Source: Chloracidobacterium sp.
GTDB taxonomy: Bacteria; Acidobacteriota; Blastocatellia; Pyrinomonadales; Pyrinomonadaceae
DNA: 64,000 nt
Direction of reading: 5' to 3'
NCBI GenBank assembly: GCA_015075585.1
Contig: JABTUB010000001.1
Location: forward strand, 1,660,501-1,724,500
The notes under the pieces were generated by a model. It made no database searches and was not told the origin of the DNA. It worked only from the letters and a program-made list of their open reading frames with translations. Both the position numbers and the translations under genes were made by a program. Numbering within the stretch: position 1 is the stretch's first letter; the number at the start of each line of letters is the position of its first letter. Positions 8,920 to 17,342 of the stretch are shown here, piece after piece.

Positions 8920-10512
8920 TCAATGAGAGTTGTAGGTCGCGACCGGGTAATCCCCGCTCGCACCGAACGGTTGGCCGCTGACCGAGCCGCCTGAGTTGAG
9001 AACCCAGAAAGCAGATGCACCGGGCGTCGCGCTCGGCCGCCATATCGCTATGTCGGTCTTGCCGTCGCCGTTATAGTCGCCCTGCACGGGGTAGTCCGTT
9101 GCAGTCGAACCGAACGTATTGTAAAAGATGGTGCCGCTCTGGCTCGACAAATATTGCCACTGAAGAGCCCCTCCGACACCACGCACAGTGGCTAAGTCGG
9201 TTTTTCCATCCCCGTCATAGTCGCCCGGCACGATGGTGTCAGTTGGTGTGCCAAAGACCTCTGTAGCAACACCCTTGGTGAACAGACCCCAGAAACGGGC
9301 TTGACCGCCGCCATTGTTACGCTGAACAACAAAGTCCGCCCTTCCGTCGCCGTCATAATCGCCCGGTGCCGGGAAATCGCCGTTCATACCCCAAATCTGA
9401 TACGTCACGGGGCCGCCCGGAGTCGTGCGGTAGAACCACGTGCTCGCATCCCCCGCATTCGCTCCATCGCGATAAACCGCGAGGTCGGTCTTGCCGTCAT
9501 CATTGTAGTCGCCGACGACCGTCGGATCGTCTCCGGTTTGACCGAAGGCTTCGACCCGTGCCGTAAAGTCGGTGCTGTTAAGAACGTAAAACGCTGCAAC
9601 GGTCGGCGCACCCGATCGCCACACTGCAAGATCCGATTTGCCGTCGCCGTCAAAATCACCGCTTACGAAGGAATCTGATGCCAAGCCCCAGTATTTCGCT
9701 TCGGTCGTAGCCGTTCCGTTGAGGTTGTAGAACCAAGTTACCTGGCCGTTGGCTCCGCCGCCCGTGTTGCGAACAACGGTCCAATCCGTCTTGCCATCGC
9801 CGTTGAAGTCAAGTACATGCTGAACATTAGCAGGTGCCGCGTTCGGCGTATAGCTGAACGTATCTATGCCGATATAGTTCGAGTTATCTCCCGTCGGCCC
9901 GCCGTTTTCGACGAAATAACGGAAAGCAAATCGCCCGCTTGTAGGACCCGACAGACCGCTGACAGTAATGGTGTATTCCGTCCAAATATCGGGGTATGTA
10001 CCTGAATAGGTCGGGTCAATATCCAACAACAGGGTCGTAAAAACACCGACCGACGTTGCCGAAGTTCCGACATCAGTGCTCGAGCCGGACAAAGACATAC
10101 GCACCTGCATACGATCGGGATACGGATCACCGTCAACACCACGCGTCCAAAACTTCATTACATCCCCGTTGCTAAGCGTTCGAACCGGCGTCAACAGCCA
10201 GTTGCTGATCGTTCCCGTCCCCGCGGTATTATTGAAGTTGGCTCCGATATACGCTGTTGTAGCACCGCCTTGCGACGGGAACACGGTGGCGTTGCCCTGG
10301 AACCAGTTCGTAGTACCAACCGGAGAGCTGTTGTTCTTTGTGAACCAGCCGTTGCCCGGAAGTGTCGTAATATCATCAAAGCCCTCAGTAATCGCCTGAG
10401 CACTTACGGCAAAGACACACGCCGCCACTATCGAAGCGACGAACGCTGCCCTAAAAACATTCGAGAAGGCTGTCTTTCGCCAACTCTTGTTCAAATTAGA
10501 AAACAGATACAT
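8920..10512 (-). CDS. Secreted FG-GAP/VCBS-repeat protein with adhesin-like N-terminal domain
   Basis: About 530 residues. The ATG at 10512 is chosen because GGAGG lies 8 bases upstream; a longer TTG frame from 10527 lacks this. The signal peptide ends near VSAQA. Residues about 45-215 resemble a cleaved-adhesin (choice-of-anchor J) jelly roll, with GFDDITTLPGNGW at its start. The rest contains six calcium-binding FG-GAP/VCBS repeats, each with a D-x-D/N-x-D-G core (for example DFNGDGKTD, DFDGDGKSD, DYDGDGRAD), predicting a beta-propeller. Such proteins are surface or extracellular in Blastocatellia. No sorting signal is obvious. Role unknown; carbohydrate or cell adhesion is plausible. Confidence 0.88.
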   Translation of the reverse strand: MYLFSNLNKSWRKTAFSNVFRAAFVASIVAACVFAVSAQAITEGFDDITTLPGNGWFTKNNSSPVGTTNWFQGNATVFPSQGGATTAYIGANFNNTAGTGTISNWLLTPVRTLSNGDVMKFWTRGVDGDPYPDRMQVRMSLSGSSTDVGTSATSVGVFTTLLLDIDPTYSGTYPDIWTEYTITVSGLSGPTSGRFAFRYFVENGGPTGDNSNYIGIDTFSYTPNAAPANVQHVLDFNGDGKTDWTVVRNTGGGANGQVTWFYNLNGTATTEAKYWGLASDSFVSGDFDGDGKSDLAVWRSGAPTVAAFYVLNSTDFTARVEAFGQTGDDPTVVGDYNDDGKTDLAVYRDGANAGDASTWFYRTTPGGPVTYQIWGMNGDFPAPGDYDGDGRADFVVQRNNGGGQARFWGLFTKGVATEVFGTPTDTIVPGDYDGDGKTDLATVRGVGGALQWQYLSSQSGTIFYNTFGSTATDYPVQGDYNGDGKTDIAIWRPSATPGASAFWVLNSGGSVSGQPFGASGDYPVATYNSH

Positions 10513-10527
10513 AAACTCACCCTCCAA

Positions 10528-10807
10528 AGATATTAGTTCGCCGTATCGGCCATCGATAGACCGCTACCGACTCCTTCTACTCTCAAACCATGGTCGGAAA
10601 TCACAAACAAGCTCGTAATTGCCGGAATCTAAACTTTCTACAAAGTGAATTTACTACTGAAAGGTATCCGTGTCAAAGCAAAATACGGAAGAGATCGGCT
10701 TGCCGCAAAATTCGAACAATGCAGAATTGGACAAACCCCGACACTTCGTTCTATCGTACGCTTAGCTTCCTGAACCTGAGATCTTGAGCTCAGCCGAAAA
10801 CCGACGA
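10528..10807. promoter_or_regulatory. Divergent intergenic region between VCBS gene and MFS permease
   Basis: About 280 A+T-richer bases separate the leftward VCBS gene and the rightward permease and must hold both promoters. I could not place confident -35/-10 pairs. A short reading frame at 10590-10787 shows no coding pattern. No hairpin or repeat is evident. Confidence 0.35.
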
Positions 10808-12154
10808 ATGAAGAACGACCGACGAGAGATCTTTGGATGGCTGTGTTACGACTGGGCTAATCACTCATTTTTTACGCTCGTATTGGGCGTTCTGATCGGC
10901 GAATATCTTACATCACTGGCTCAGCGGAGCGTCGGTGATAACGGTGCGATCTTATCGTTCGGCGGCTACGGACTGGTAACGGCAAAATCACTGTACTCTT
11001 ACTCGGTCGGCATTTCGGTATTCCTGCAGGTCTTCTTTTTGCCTACCCTCGGTGCGATCGCCGATTACACGCATCTCAAGAAGACATTTCTCGCGGTTTT
11101 CTGCTATCTCGGTGCGTTCGCCTGTGCTCTTCTTGTCTTTGCCGGTGAAGGGCACTACCTTTTCGGCGCCTTGCTCTTTATTCTGGCAAACCTCGGAGCC
11201 GGTGCGTCGATCGTGTTCTTCAACTCGTTCCTGAGTGATATCACGACCGAGGATATGCGCGACAAGGTCTCCAGTTGGGGCTTTGCCGCAGGATACCTCG
11301 GCGGCATAGCAACGCTGATCGTCGGCTTTCTGATACTGTACAACGCCGAAAGGTTCGGCCTAAGCAGGGTCGAGGCCGAGCGGCTTTGCTTTTTGGCGGC
11401 CGGTATCTGGTGGGGCGGCTTTTCGATCTTTACCCTGCTTTTGCTAAAAACTCGCCTTCCCGCACGCGAAGCTCCCGCAGGCAAAAGCTATCTTGCCATC
11501 GGCATCTCAGAATTGACAGACACATTTCGCGAACTCTTTCGCCTTAAGCGGACATTCCATTTCCTGCTTGGCTATCTGCTTTATAATGACGGCATTCAGA
11601 CCGTGATCGCGATGTCGGCCGTTTTTCTTTCGCAGGAACTCTTCGAATCACGCGGCATCGAGACGGACCGCATCGTGCTTCTGATAGCGTTCTTTCTCGC
11701 ACAGATATTCGGGTTCATCGGGGCGCTTCTATTCGAGCGGATCGCGAACTTCACATCGACCAAGACGGCCATTCTTATATCGCTGGCTATCTGGTCGCTG
11801 ATCGTTATTTATGCTTACGGATTTCTCGAAAACACGACCGAAGCATACATAATGAGCGCGGCGATCGGACTCGTGCTCGGCGGTTCGCAGGCTCTCTCAC
11901 GGTCGCTTTTCTCCCAAATGATCCCAAAGGGCCGCGAATCCGCCTTTTTCGGGCTTTATGCGATCTCCGAACGCGGCACATCGTGGATCGGGCCGTTGGT
12001 ATTCGGCCTTGTCGCTCAGCTCACTAATTCCTATCGGCCCGCGATCCTTTGCCTGATCGCTTTCTTTGTTATCGGAAGCATCATTTTATTCTTCACAAAC
12101 ACTAAGCAGGCGATCATTGACGCCGGGAACACGGCACCGGAGAATGCTGCTTAG
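10808..12154 (+). CDS. MFS transporter, UMF1/Atg22-like
   Basis: 448 residues from the ATG at 10808; a TTG eight codons upstream is an alternative. The N-terminal sequence IFGWLCYDWANHSFF is the hallmark of the UMF1 (Atg22-like) branch of the major facilitator superfamily, and about 12 hydrophobic segments follow. Eukaryotic Atg22 exports amino acids from the vacuole; the bacterial substrates are unknown. SGVLGGSQALSRSLFSQMIP-type sequence near the C-terminal half (VLGGSQALSRSLFSQM) is conserved in this family. It is followed after 78 bases by the LOG-family gene. Inner-membrane transport of a small metabolite is expected. Confidence 0.88.
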   Translation: MKNDRREIFGWLCYDWANHSFFTLVLGVLIGEYLTSLAQRSVGDNGAILSFGGYGLVTAKSLYSYSVGISVFLQVFFLPTLGAIADYTHLKKTFLAVFCYLGAFACALLVFAGEGHYLFGALLFILANLGAGASIVFFNSFLSDITTEDMRDKVSSWGFAAGYLGGIATLIVGFLILYNAERFGLSRVEAERLCFLAAGIWWGGFSIFTLLLLKTRLPAREAPAGKSYLAIGISELTDTFRELFRLKRTFHFLLGYLLYNDGIQTVIAMSAVFLSQELFESRGIETDRIVLLIAFFLAQIFGFIGALLFERIANFTSTKTAILISLAIWSLIVIYAYGFLENTTEAYIMSAAIGLVLGGSQALSRSLFSQMIPKGRESAFFGLYAISERGTSWIGPLVFGLVAQLTNSYRPAILCLIAFFVIGSIILFFTNTKQAIIDAGNTAPENAA

Positions 12155-12232
12155 GCTGTTTTTTGAGTGTTTGGCCGGGAAGCGATACTCGGCTATACTG
12201 TCCCTGCCGCAAGCAGCAGCGAACCCGAACAT

Positions 12233-12781
12233 ATGCTCGAAAACCCGACTGAAAGGATCATAACCATCTTCGGCGGCTCCAAGTGTCGTTCCGACGCACC
12301 GGAATACATCGAAGCAAAGGAATTGGGCGAACGTCTCGCCGATGCGGGACTTACGATCTGTACGGGAGGCTATTTAGGCGTGATGGAGGCGGCTTCACGC
12401 GGAGCTCGCGAACGGGGCGGCCGTGTGCTCGGCATCGTGATGAATCAATTCAAGCACGAGCCGAACCGCTTTCTGACCGACAAGGTTGCGACCGATCATT
12501 TTTATGACCGGCTCCAGAACCTTATAACCCGATCTATAGGCTTTGTTGCCTTTCGCGGCGGAATGGGCACCGTCACCGAGGTCTCGCTTGTATGGAACAA
12601 ACTGCAAACAGGTGTGCTTGAAAAGAGGCCGCTAATTCTCGTGGGAGACTGTTGGCACGGCGTCGTAAAAGCTTGGCAGGATAATCTTGTTGTCTCCGAC
12701 GCAGACCTGTCATTCTTGACCTTCGCCAACGATGCCGCTGAGGCGTGCTCGATCTTACTGGATAACCATAAAGGAGTTTAA
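12233..12781 (+). CDS. LOG family protein (nucleoside 5'-monophosphate phosphoribohydrolase-like)
   Basis: About 182 residues from the ATG at 12233; the frame is open 66 bases further upstream but that part has no homology-like sequence. The Rossmann-type fold begins ITIFGGSKC, with GGYLGVMEAASRGA near 43 and the family motif GGMGTVTE near 108 (PGGxGTxxE with Arg in place of Pro). LOG enzymes cleave ribose-5-phosphate from nucleotide monophosphates such as cytokinin precursors and AMP. The chain is truncated after the conserved core compared with plant LOGs. AIM24 follows after two bases, so they are co-transcribed. Confidence 0.85.
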   Translation: MLENPTERIITIFGGSKCRSDAPEYIEAKELGERLADAGLTICTGGYLGVMEAASRGARERGGRVLGIVMNQFKHEPNRFLTDKVATDHFYDRLQNLITRSIGFVAFRGGMGTVTEVSLVWNKLQTGVLEKRPLILVGDCWHGVVKAWQDNLVVSDADLSFLTFANDAAEACSILLDNHKGV

Positions 12782-12783
12782 CT

Positions 12784-13659
12784 ATGAATTGTCCGCGTTG
12801 CGACATGAGCCTTATGGACGGTGCAAAATTTTGCGGTTCATGCGGATTTACGATTTCCTCCCAGCAGCCTGTGGCCCAACCGGCGACCGCACCGCCGCCT
12901 GCCGCCGGAGCCTTTCAGTTCGATTCGGACGGTCGCGGTCAAGGACGCGGCTATACTTGGGCGATCGAACACCAAGGCGCCTTCGCGCTCGCGGTCGTAA
13001 ACCTCGCCGCGGAGCAGGCGATCTGTGCGGAAGCCGGTGCGATGGTCTCAATGTCAGCGAATGTCGATCTTTATTCCGAAATGAAAGGCGGCGTTTTCGG
13101 TGCTCTCAAACGTGCGGTCGGCGGAGAATCGGCTTTCGTTTCAACATTTACGGCCAAAGGCGGTCCCGGCGAAGTGTCGTTCGCTCCGGGTGCACCGGGT
13201 GACGTTGCAGGTATCGAGATGCAGAACCAAGCATTCTGCGTACAGTCGAGTTCATATCTGGCGGGTGACACCTCGCTTATCGTTGATACAAAATTCGGCG
13301 GTGCAAAGTCGTTCTTTGGCGGCGAGGGCCTCTTCGTACTCAAGATATCCGGAACCGGCCTTCTGCTCGTCTCGTCATTCGGCTCGATCCACAGAAAGAC
13401 CCTGAGGCCCGGCGAATTGTATGTTGTTGACACGGGGCATTTGGTCGCGTGGGAAGCACAGATGCAATACAACCTGCGAAAAGCAGCGAAAAGCGGCTTT
13501 TTCCGAAGCCTTGTAAGCGGCGAAGGTTTGGTCGCAGAATTTCAAGGCCCCGGCGAGATACTGATCCAAACCCGCAATCTGGCGGCGTTTGCCGGATTGC
13601 TCAAACCCTTCTTCCCGACGCAAAGCAGCGGCGGCGGCGGTTTCAGCTTTGGAAGTTAA
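12784..13659 (+). CDS. AIM24 family protein with N-terminal zinc ribbon
   Basis: 291 residues. A zinc-ribbon at the N-terminus (CPRC at 3-6 and CGSC at 17-20) is followed by a Pro/Ala linker (about 25-45) and an AIM24/DUF124 beta-sandwich (about 50-280). Gly-rich turns such as GDTSLIVDTKFGGAKSFFGG mark the beta-helix-like core. AIM24 proteins are widespread; the yeast member supports mitochondrial inner membrane architecture and bacterial roles are unclear. GGAG lies upstream of the ATG. The tight spacing with LOG upstream, and the enzyme I-like gene 36 bases downstream, suggest a three-gene unit. Confidence 0.85.
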   Translation: MNCPRCDMSLMDGAKFCGSCGFTISSQQPVAQPATAPPPAAGAFQFDSDGRGQGRGYTWAIEHQGAFALAVVNLAAEQAICAEAGAMVSMSANVDLYSEMKGGVFGALKRAVGGESAFVSTFTAKGGPGEVSFAPGAPGDVAGIEMQNQAFCVQSSSYLAGDTSLIVDTKFGGAKSFFGGEGLFVLKISGTGLLLVSSFGSIHRKTLRPGELYVVDTGHLVAWEAQMQYNLRKAAKSGFFRSLVSGEGLVAEFQGPGEILIQTRNLAAFAGLLKPFFPTQSSGGGGFSFGS

Positions 13660-13695
13660 TTGGCTTTTTCGGCTGCGAACATCGAAAATGGTGAA

Positions 13696-15477
13696 ATGAT
13701 GCCCGATCCGACACCGCGACGTGAGATACGGATCGAAGGCCGAGTGGCTTCACGCGGCATCGGCATTGGGAGGGCTTTTTGCCTCACCGATGGCCGTTTC
13801 GAGACGATCCGTCGCAGGCCGGCACCCGTAAATAGAGAGATCGAAAGGCTCGATGATGCGGTCAAGGAAGTGCTCGACCAGCTCGATCAGTTTGCCGCGC
13901 ATTCCGACGGCAAACGGCCGGACCCGGCCGCGGAGATATTCGATATCCAACGCGCGATCATAAATGACTCATCCTTGCTCGGGCGGATCAGAGAGATCAT
14001 AGCCGATGAGTCCTGCAATAGTGAATGGGCCGTCAACGAAGCGGCCGCCGAATACCGAGAACGGCTAAGATCAAGCGAAGATGAGCATTTCAGGTCGCTC
14101 CTTGCCGATCTTGATGATGTAATTGACCATCTGATATCGGCACTCTTGGACGACCGGCAGCCTCCGGAACCGCCGAAAGATGCGGTCGTGATCACACGGG
14201 AACTTCGCCCTTCAACGATCCTCAATTTAGCGAAACACGAGCCAAAGGCCATAGTCACCGAGATCGGCGGCTGGACATCTCATTCGTTCATAATGGCACG
14301 CGAATTGGGCATACCGGTCGTTTCCGGCGTTCGCAACGCTCTAAAACGCATCCCGAACGATTCAATGGTTGCCGTTGACGGCCTTTTGGGACAAGTGATA
14401 CAGGAGCCTGCGGCCGATACGGTCGAACGGCTGAAGCACTATGACCTGCCGTCTCGAAAGGATCTGAAAAAAGGGATCGGGCATATCACAACGGCTGACG
14501 GTGTATCGGTAACCATCGCGCCAAATGTTGACAATATTGAAAAATGCCGACAAGCCATCGACGCAGGGGTTTCGTCAATTGGCCTGATCCGGAGTGAATA
14601 CCTTTTCAATATCGCAAGCCGCTATCCCGGTGAAGAAACACAGATCGACGTTTACAGCAAGATAGTCGGCCTCGCGGGTGAAAAGCGTGTGTGCGTGCGA
14701 ACGTTCGACTTAAATATGGGCCAGCTTTTGCCGGCCCGCGCCGGCCGTGAACGCAACCCGGCATTAGGATTGCGGTCGATCCGCCTCAGCCTTAAACACG
14801 AACGGCAATTCCGAATACAGCTTAGATCTCTTATCAGCGCGGGCGGATGCGTGGACATACTCTTGCCGTTGGTTTCGAGCGCCGATGAGGTAATGCGGGC
14901 TCGTGAGATCCTTGCCGACGAGATCGATGCCTTGGGCGCAAGCAAAGCTAAAGGCGAGTGCCCGAGACTCGGCGCGATGATCGAGGTTCCGTCGGCCGTA
15001 CTGACGATCGACGCGATGCTGGCGGCGGCGGACTTTGGATTTCTCGGTACAAATGATCTTGTCCAATATCTCCTGGGCGTCGATCGTGATAATGAGGCGG
15101 TTGCGGATTGGTATCAGACGCTGCATCCGGCTGTCCTAAAGGCGATACAGATCGTCGTTTCAGCGGCTCGAAGGTCAAGAACGCCGCTTGTGATCGGAGG
15201 CGAAATGGCCGGCGCGGCCTATTACGTACCGATACTGATAGGACTTGGCGCCCGCGAATTGAGCATGAACCTTTCTTCGATGCCGGGCGTCGCTGAGATC
15301 ATCGGCTCAATAGATTCAGAAAAGGCCGCCGAACTGATCGCTCCGTTATGCACACTCGGAACAGCGGGCGAGGTCGAGGATGAACTTCGCAAGATCTACG
15401 CTAAGTATTGGCCGGAATTACTCCTCACGCACCCGAGCACTCGCCCGTTTGAAAGGTCTTTCTCTTCAAAAATTTAG
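13696..15477 (+). CDS. Divergent PTS enzyme I-like PEP-utilizing protein
   Basis: About 593 residues from the ATG at 13696; the frame opens at a TTG at 13660. It has the enzyme I order: N-terminal domain, phosphohistidine swivel with GGWTSHSFIMAREL (His near 196), and a PEP-binding barrel with IRSEYLFN, MIEVPSAVL and GTNDLVQYLLGVDRDN. Enzyme I transfers phosphate from PEP to HPr. Key catalytic positions differ from canonical EI: the Cys of CGELAG is Gly (IGGEMAG), the IGGDK block reads LNMGQ, and the Arg of GGRTSH is Trp. The phospho-His and metal acidic residues remain. No HPr or EII genes are nearby. Function is probably regulatory or altered. Confidence 0.82.
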   Translation: MMPDPTPRREIRIEGRVASRGIGIGRAFCLTDGRFETIRRRPAPVNREIERLDDAVKEVLDQLDQFAAHSDGKRPDPAAEIFDIQRAIINDSSLLGRIREIIADESCNSEWAVNEAAAEYRERLRSSEDEHFRSLLADLDDVIDHLISALLDDRQPPEPPKDAVVITRELRPSTILNLAKHEPKAIVTEIGGWTSHSFIMARELGIPVVSGVRNALKRIPNDSMVAVDGLLGQVIQEPAADTVERLKHYDLPSRKDLKKGIGHITTADGVSVTIAPNVDNIEKCRQAIDAGVSSIGLIRSEYLFNIASRYPGEETQIDVYSKIVGLAGEKRVCVRTFDLNMGQLLPARAGRERNPALGLRSIRLSLKHERQFRIQLRSLISAGGCVDILLPLVSSADEVMRAREILADEIDALGASKAKGECPRLGAMIEVPSAVLTIDAMLAAADFGFLGTNDLVQYLLGVDRDNEAVADWYQTLHPAVLKAIQIVVSAARRSRTPLVIGGEMAGAAYYVPILIGLGARELSMNLSSMPGVAEIIGSIDSEKAAELIAPLCTLGTAGEVEDELRKIYAKYWPELLLTHPSTRPFERSFSSKI

Positions 15478-15537
15478 AAATATCAAGGACTTCGTTGTTT
15501 ATACGAATAGTTGCCGGTTGATCGGCAGTGATCAGAA

Positions 15538-16476
15538 ATGAACCGAGTGCTGAAATTTGTAGTGCTTGCGGCCATGGCCCTGCCGGCCTCTGTCGCCGCT
15601 CAATCAGGGGCGAATGACGGAGCTTTGTCAGCACAAATGTCGGCACCTACCATCAGGATCGAGCCTGCCGCGAACCGAATTTCACTGACCGAGCCGAAAG
15701 ATCAGTTAGGAAAGACGCCGACCTCGCGCGTGCCGGATGCTGACCCGACCGCATCATATCACCTCGGAACCGGCGATGTGCTTTACATTGAATTTCTCAA
15801 TGGTACAAAGCTTCGCGGAAATTTCCCGATAACCGAAGACGGCACTATTGACTTTCCGCTTGCCGGAGGCAAGGTCTTCGTCGCGGGAAGCGATGTTGAT
15901 GATGTGAGACGGTCGATCGAATCACGGGTTCGGCTCTTCAATAACCCAAAGGTGAAGGTCGTCCTCCGCGAATCGGGAAGCCATGCGATCATCGTTTCGG
16001 GGCTTGTCGCCGCTCCGGGAGCACAGGATCTTCGGCGCGATGCAGTTCCGCTCTATGTTGTACGGGCAACCGCAATGGCCCATCCGCGTGCTGCGATCGC
16101 GAAGGTGAGCCGCGTGGTTGACGGCAGCCTACAAATATACTCCTTGGACCTTGACGCAAACTCCAACTTTTCGATACTCCCGGGCGACCAGATCGAATTT
16201 GCCGCCGGCACGAATCCGGGGGTTACCGGCTACTTCTATCTGGCCGGACAGATCGTTTCAGGTGGACGAAAGGAACTTTACGAAGGAATGACCTTGTCGC
16301 AAGTTCTGGCTGCATCCGGCGGAGTACGTGATAAAGCCAAGACCGCGAGGATCAGCTTTCGCGATGCATCCGGCCAGCTTGTTGCGATCGATATCGATCT
16401 CAAGACATTGAGCTCGGGGAAAATTGCCGACCCTATCATCAGGCAGGGCAACATAATCGAATTGATCGGGAGATGA
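15538..16476 (+). CDS. Polysaccharide export protein with SLBB domains (Wza-like)
   Basis: 312 residues with a signal peptide ending at PASVAAQ. The Poly_export domain starts near 75 (YHLGTGDVLYIEF, TEDGTIDFPLAG), followed by a first soluble ligand-binding beta-grasp (about 145-220) and a second (YLAGQIVSGGRKELYEG, about 235-300). Such proteins form outer-membrane or periplasmic channels for exported polysaccharide. It lacks a lipobox Cys, unlike Wza. It is separated by 27 kb from the second SLBB protein that heads the capsule locus, so it may serve another polymer. Confidence 0.87.
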   Translation: MNRVLKFVVLAAMALPASVAAQSGANDGALSAQMSAPTIRIEPAANRISLTEPKDQLGKTPTSRVPDADPTASYHLGTGDVLYIEFLNGTKLRGNFPITEDGTIDFPLAGGKVFVAGSDVDDVRRSIESRVRLFNNPKVKVVLRESGSHAIIVSGLVAAPGAQDLRRDAVPLYVVRATAMAHPRAAIAKVSRVVDGSLQIYSLDLDANSNFSILPGDQIEFAAGTNPGVTGYFYLAGQIVSGGRKELYEGMTLSQVLAASGGVRDKAKTARISFRDASGQLVAIDIDLKTLSSGKIADPIIRQGNIIELIGR

Positions 16477-16489
16477 CTTATAACCGGTA

Positions 16490-16518
16490 TTTCAATGTTG
16501 AACAGTTTTTGTTATACT
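16490..16518 (+). promoter_or_regulatory. Possible sigma-70 promoter of rnpB
   Basis: TATACT at 16513-16518 with a weak -35 TTTCAA 17 bases upstream lies 15 bases before the predicted 5' end of RNase P RNA. The spacing suits a stable RNA promoter, but the -35 match is poor. Confidence 0.4.
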
Positions 16519-16532
16519 TTTTAAGCCTTAGT

Positions 16533-16939
16533 ATGAGGCTCGTCGGGCGGCCGCTGCTGCGATATGCAGGAGAGGAAAGTCCGAACACCATAGAGCAGCG
16601 AGCCGGATAACGTCCGGGCGCATTTAAGTGCGGGTACGTCCTGCACCTAACTGCGACGACAAGTGCAACAGAAAGCAAACCGGCCCTTTCAAGGGTTACG
16701 GGTGAAACGGTGAGGTAAGAGCTCACCGGCGCGTGTGGCAACACTCGCGGCCGGGTAAACTCCTCGTGGTGCAAGATCAAATAGGGAACCCTGTCGTTCG
16801 TACGGCTCGTACGCGCGTTGCTCCAGGGCAGCCGCAGGTTCCGGGTAGATCGCTTGAGCAGGCGGGTGACCGCCGGCCTAGACGAATGGTCGCCGCCTGT
16901 GCGAACAGGCACAAAATTCGGCTTATAGGCGGGCCTCAT
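16533..16939 (+). ncRNA. rnpB: RNase P RNA, bacterial type A
   Basis: Catalytic RNA that removes the 5' leader from pre-tRNAs. The ends pair as helix P1 (ATGAGGCTCG with CGGGCCTCAT). The universally conserved GAGGAAAGTCCGAACACC lies near 16570, the ACAGAAA core near 16669, and GGTGAAACGGTGAGGTAAGAG near 16700. The 3' core of helix P4 is recognisable in the GCTTATAG sequence near 16921. The length of about 407 bases is typical. A 200-codon open frame on the opposite strand overlaps the whole gene and is an artefact of the structured RNA. No protein gene competes for this interval. Confidence 0.93.
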
Positions 16940-16993
16940 CGCTAATGGTATTTCTGAAGAACCCAAATTTTGATTGGAGAATCGTCGTAAATT

Positions 16994-17260
16994 ATGGCTA
17001 ATCGCAAAGGTGTGTTTATCGGGGCTTATGTGCCCAGCGAACTGAAAGAATCTCTGAGGCGTCGGGCGGCCGGCGAACACCGCACCTTGTCACAAGAGAT
17101 AACACGCATACTAATTGAGGCAGTACATGGCAAGGGGCTGCCGGCAGGAAGCGTGGACCGGCGGGCGGGCGCGACGATCCCGCGTCGCCGCGAAACGGAT
17201 CCGCCGATCCGCAGGCGTGCTGAAGATCTGCCTTTCCTTTCCGGCGGCGAAAAGAAATAA
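16994..17260 (+). CDS. Ribbon-helix-helix (Arc-type) DNA-binding protein
   Basis: 88 residues. The first 45 form an Arc/MetJ-type ribbon-helix-helix: a beta strand (GVFIGAYVPSEL) followed by two helices (KESLRRRAAGEH, LSQEITRILIEAV), as in antitoxin and plasmid-type repressors. The C-terminal half is Arg-rich and low-complexity, probably disordered. It lies 54 bases after rnpB and ends just before a clear terminator, with no toxin partner adjacent, so a stand-alone regulator is more likely than an antitoxin. GGAG is 13 bases before the ATG. Confidence 0.8.
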   Translation: MANRKGVFIGAYVPSELKESLRRRAAGEHRTLSQEITRILIEAVHGKGLPAGSVDRRAGATIPRRRETDPPIRRRAEDLPFLSGGEKK

Positions 17261-17283
17261 CGACAGTTGACACTTTTTAACCG

Positions 17284-17311
17284 GCCGTCCGTTATCGCGG
17301 GCGGCTTTTTT
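17284..17311 (+). terminator. Rho-independent terminator after the ribbon-helix-helix gene
   Basis: An eight-pair stem (GCCGTCCG with CGGGCGGC, one G-T pair) and a six-base loop are followed by six T residues. It lies 24 bases past the stop codon and ends the rnpB/RHH transcription unit before the TPR gene. Confidence 0.88.
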
Positions 17312-17342
17312 CTTGCCTGCGGGCGTATGTTAAACTGATGCC

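Noticed and set aside
8920..10512. Tandem DNA repeats or CRISPR-like array in the VCBS gene
   Set aside because: The periodicity comes from protein-level calcium-binding repeats (D-x-D-G-D) of varying DNA sequence, not identical DNA units with spacers.
16478..17080. A 200-codon open frame on the minus strand overlapping rnpB
   Set aside because: The RNase P RNA motifs are clear on the plus strand; the frame is open because of the RNA's composition and has no protein family features.
16994..17260. Ribbon-helix-helix gene as an antitoxin
   Set aside because: No toxin gene lies on either side; rnpB precedes it and a terminator follows, so a stand-alone regulator is preferred.
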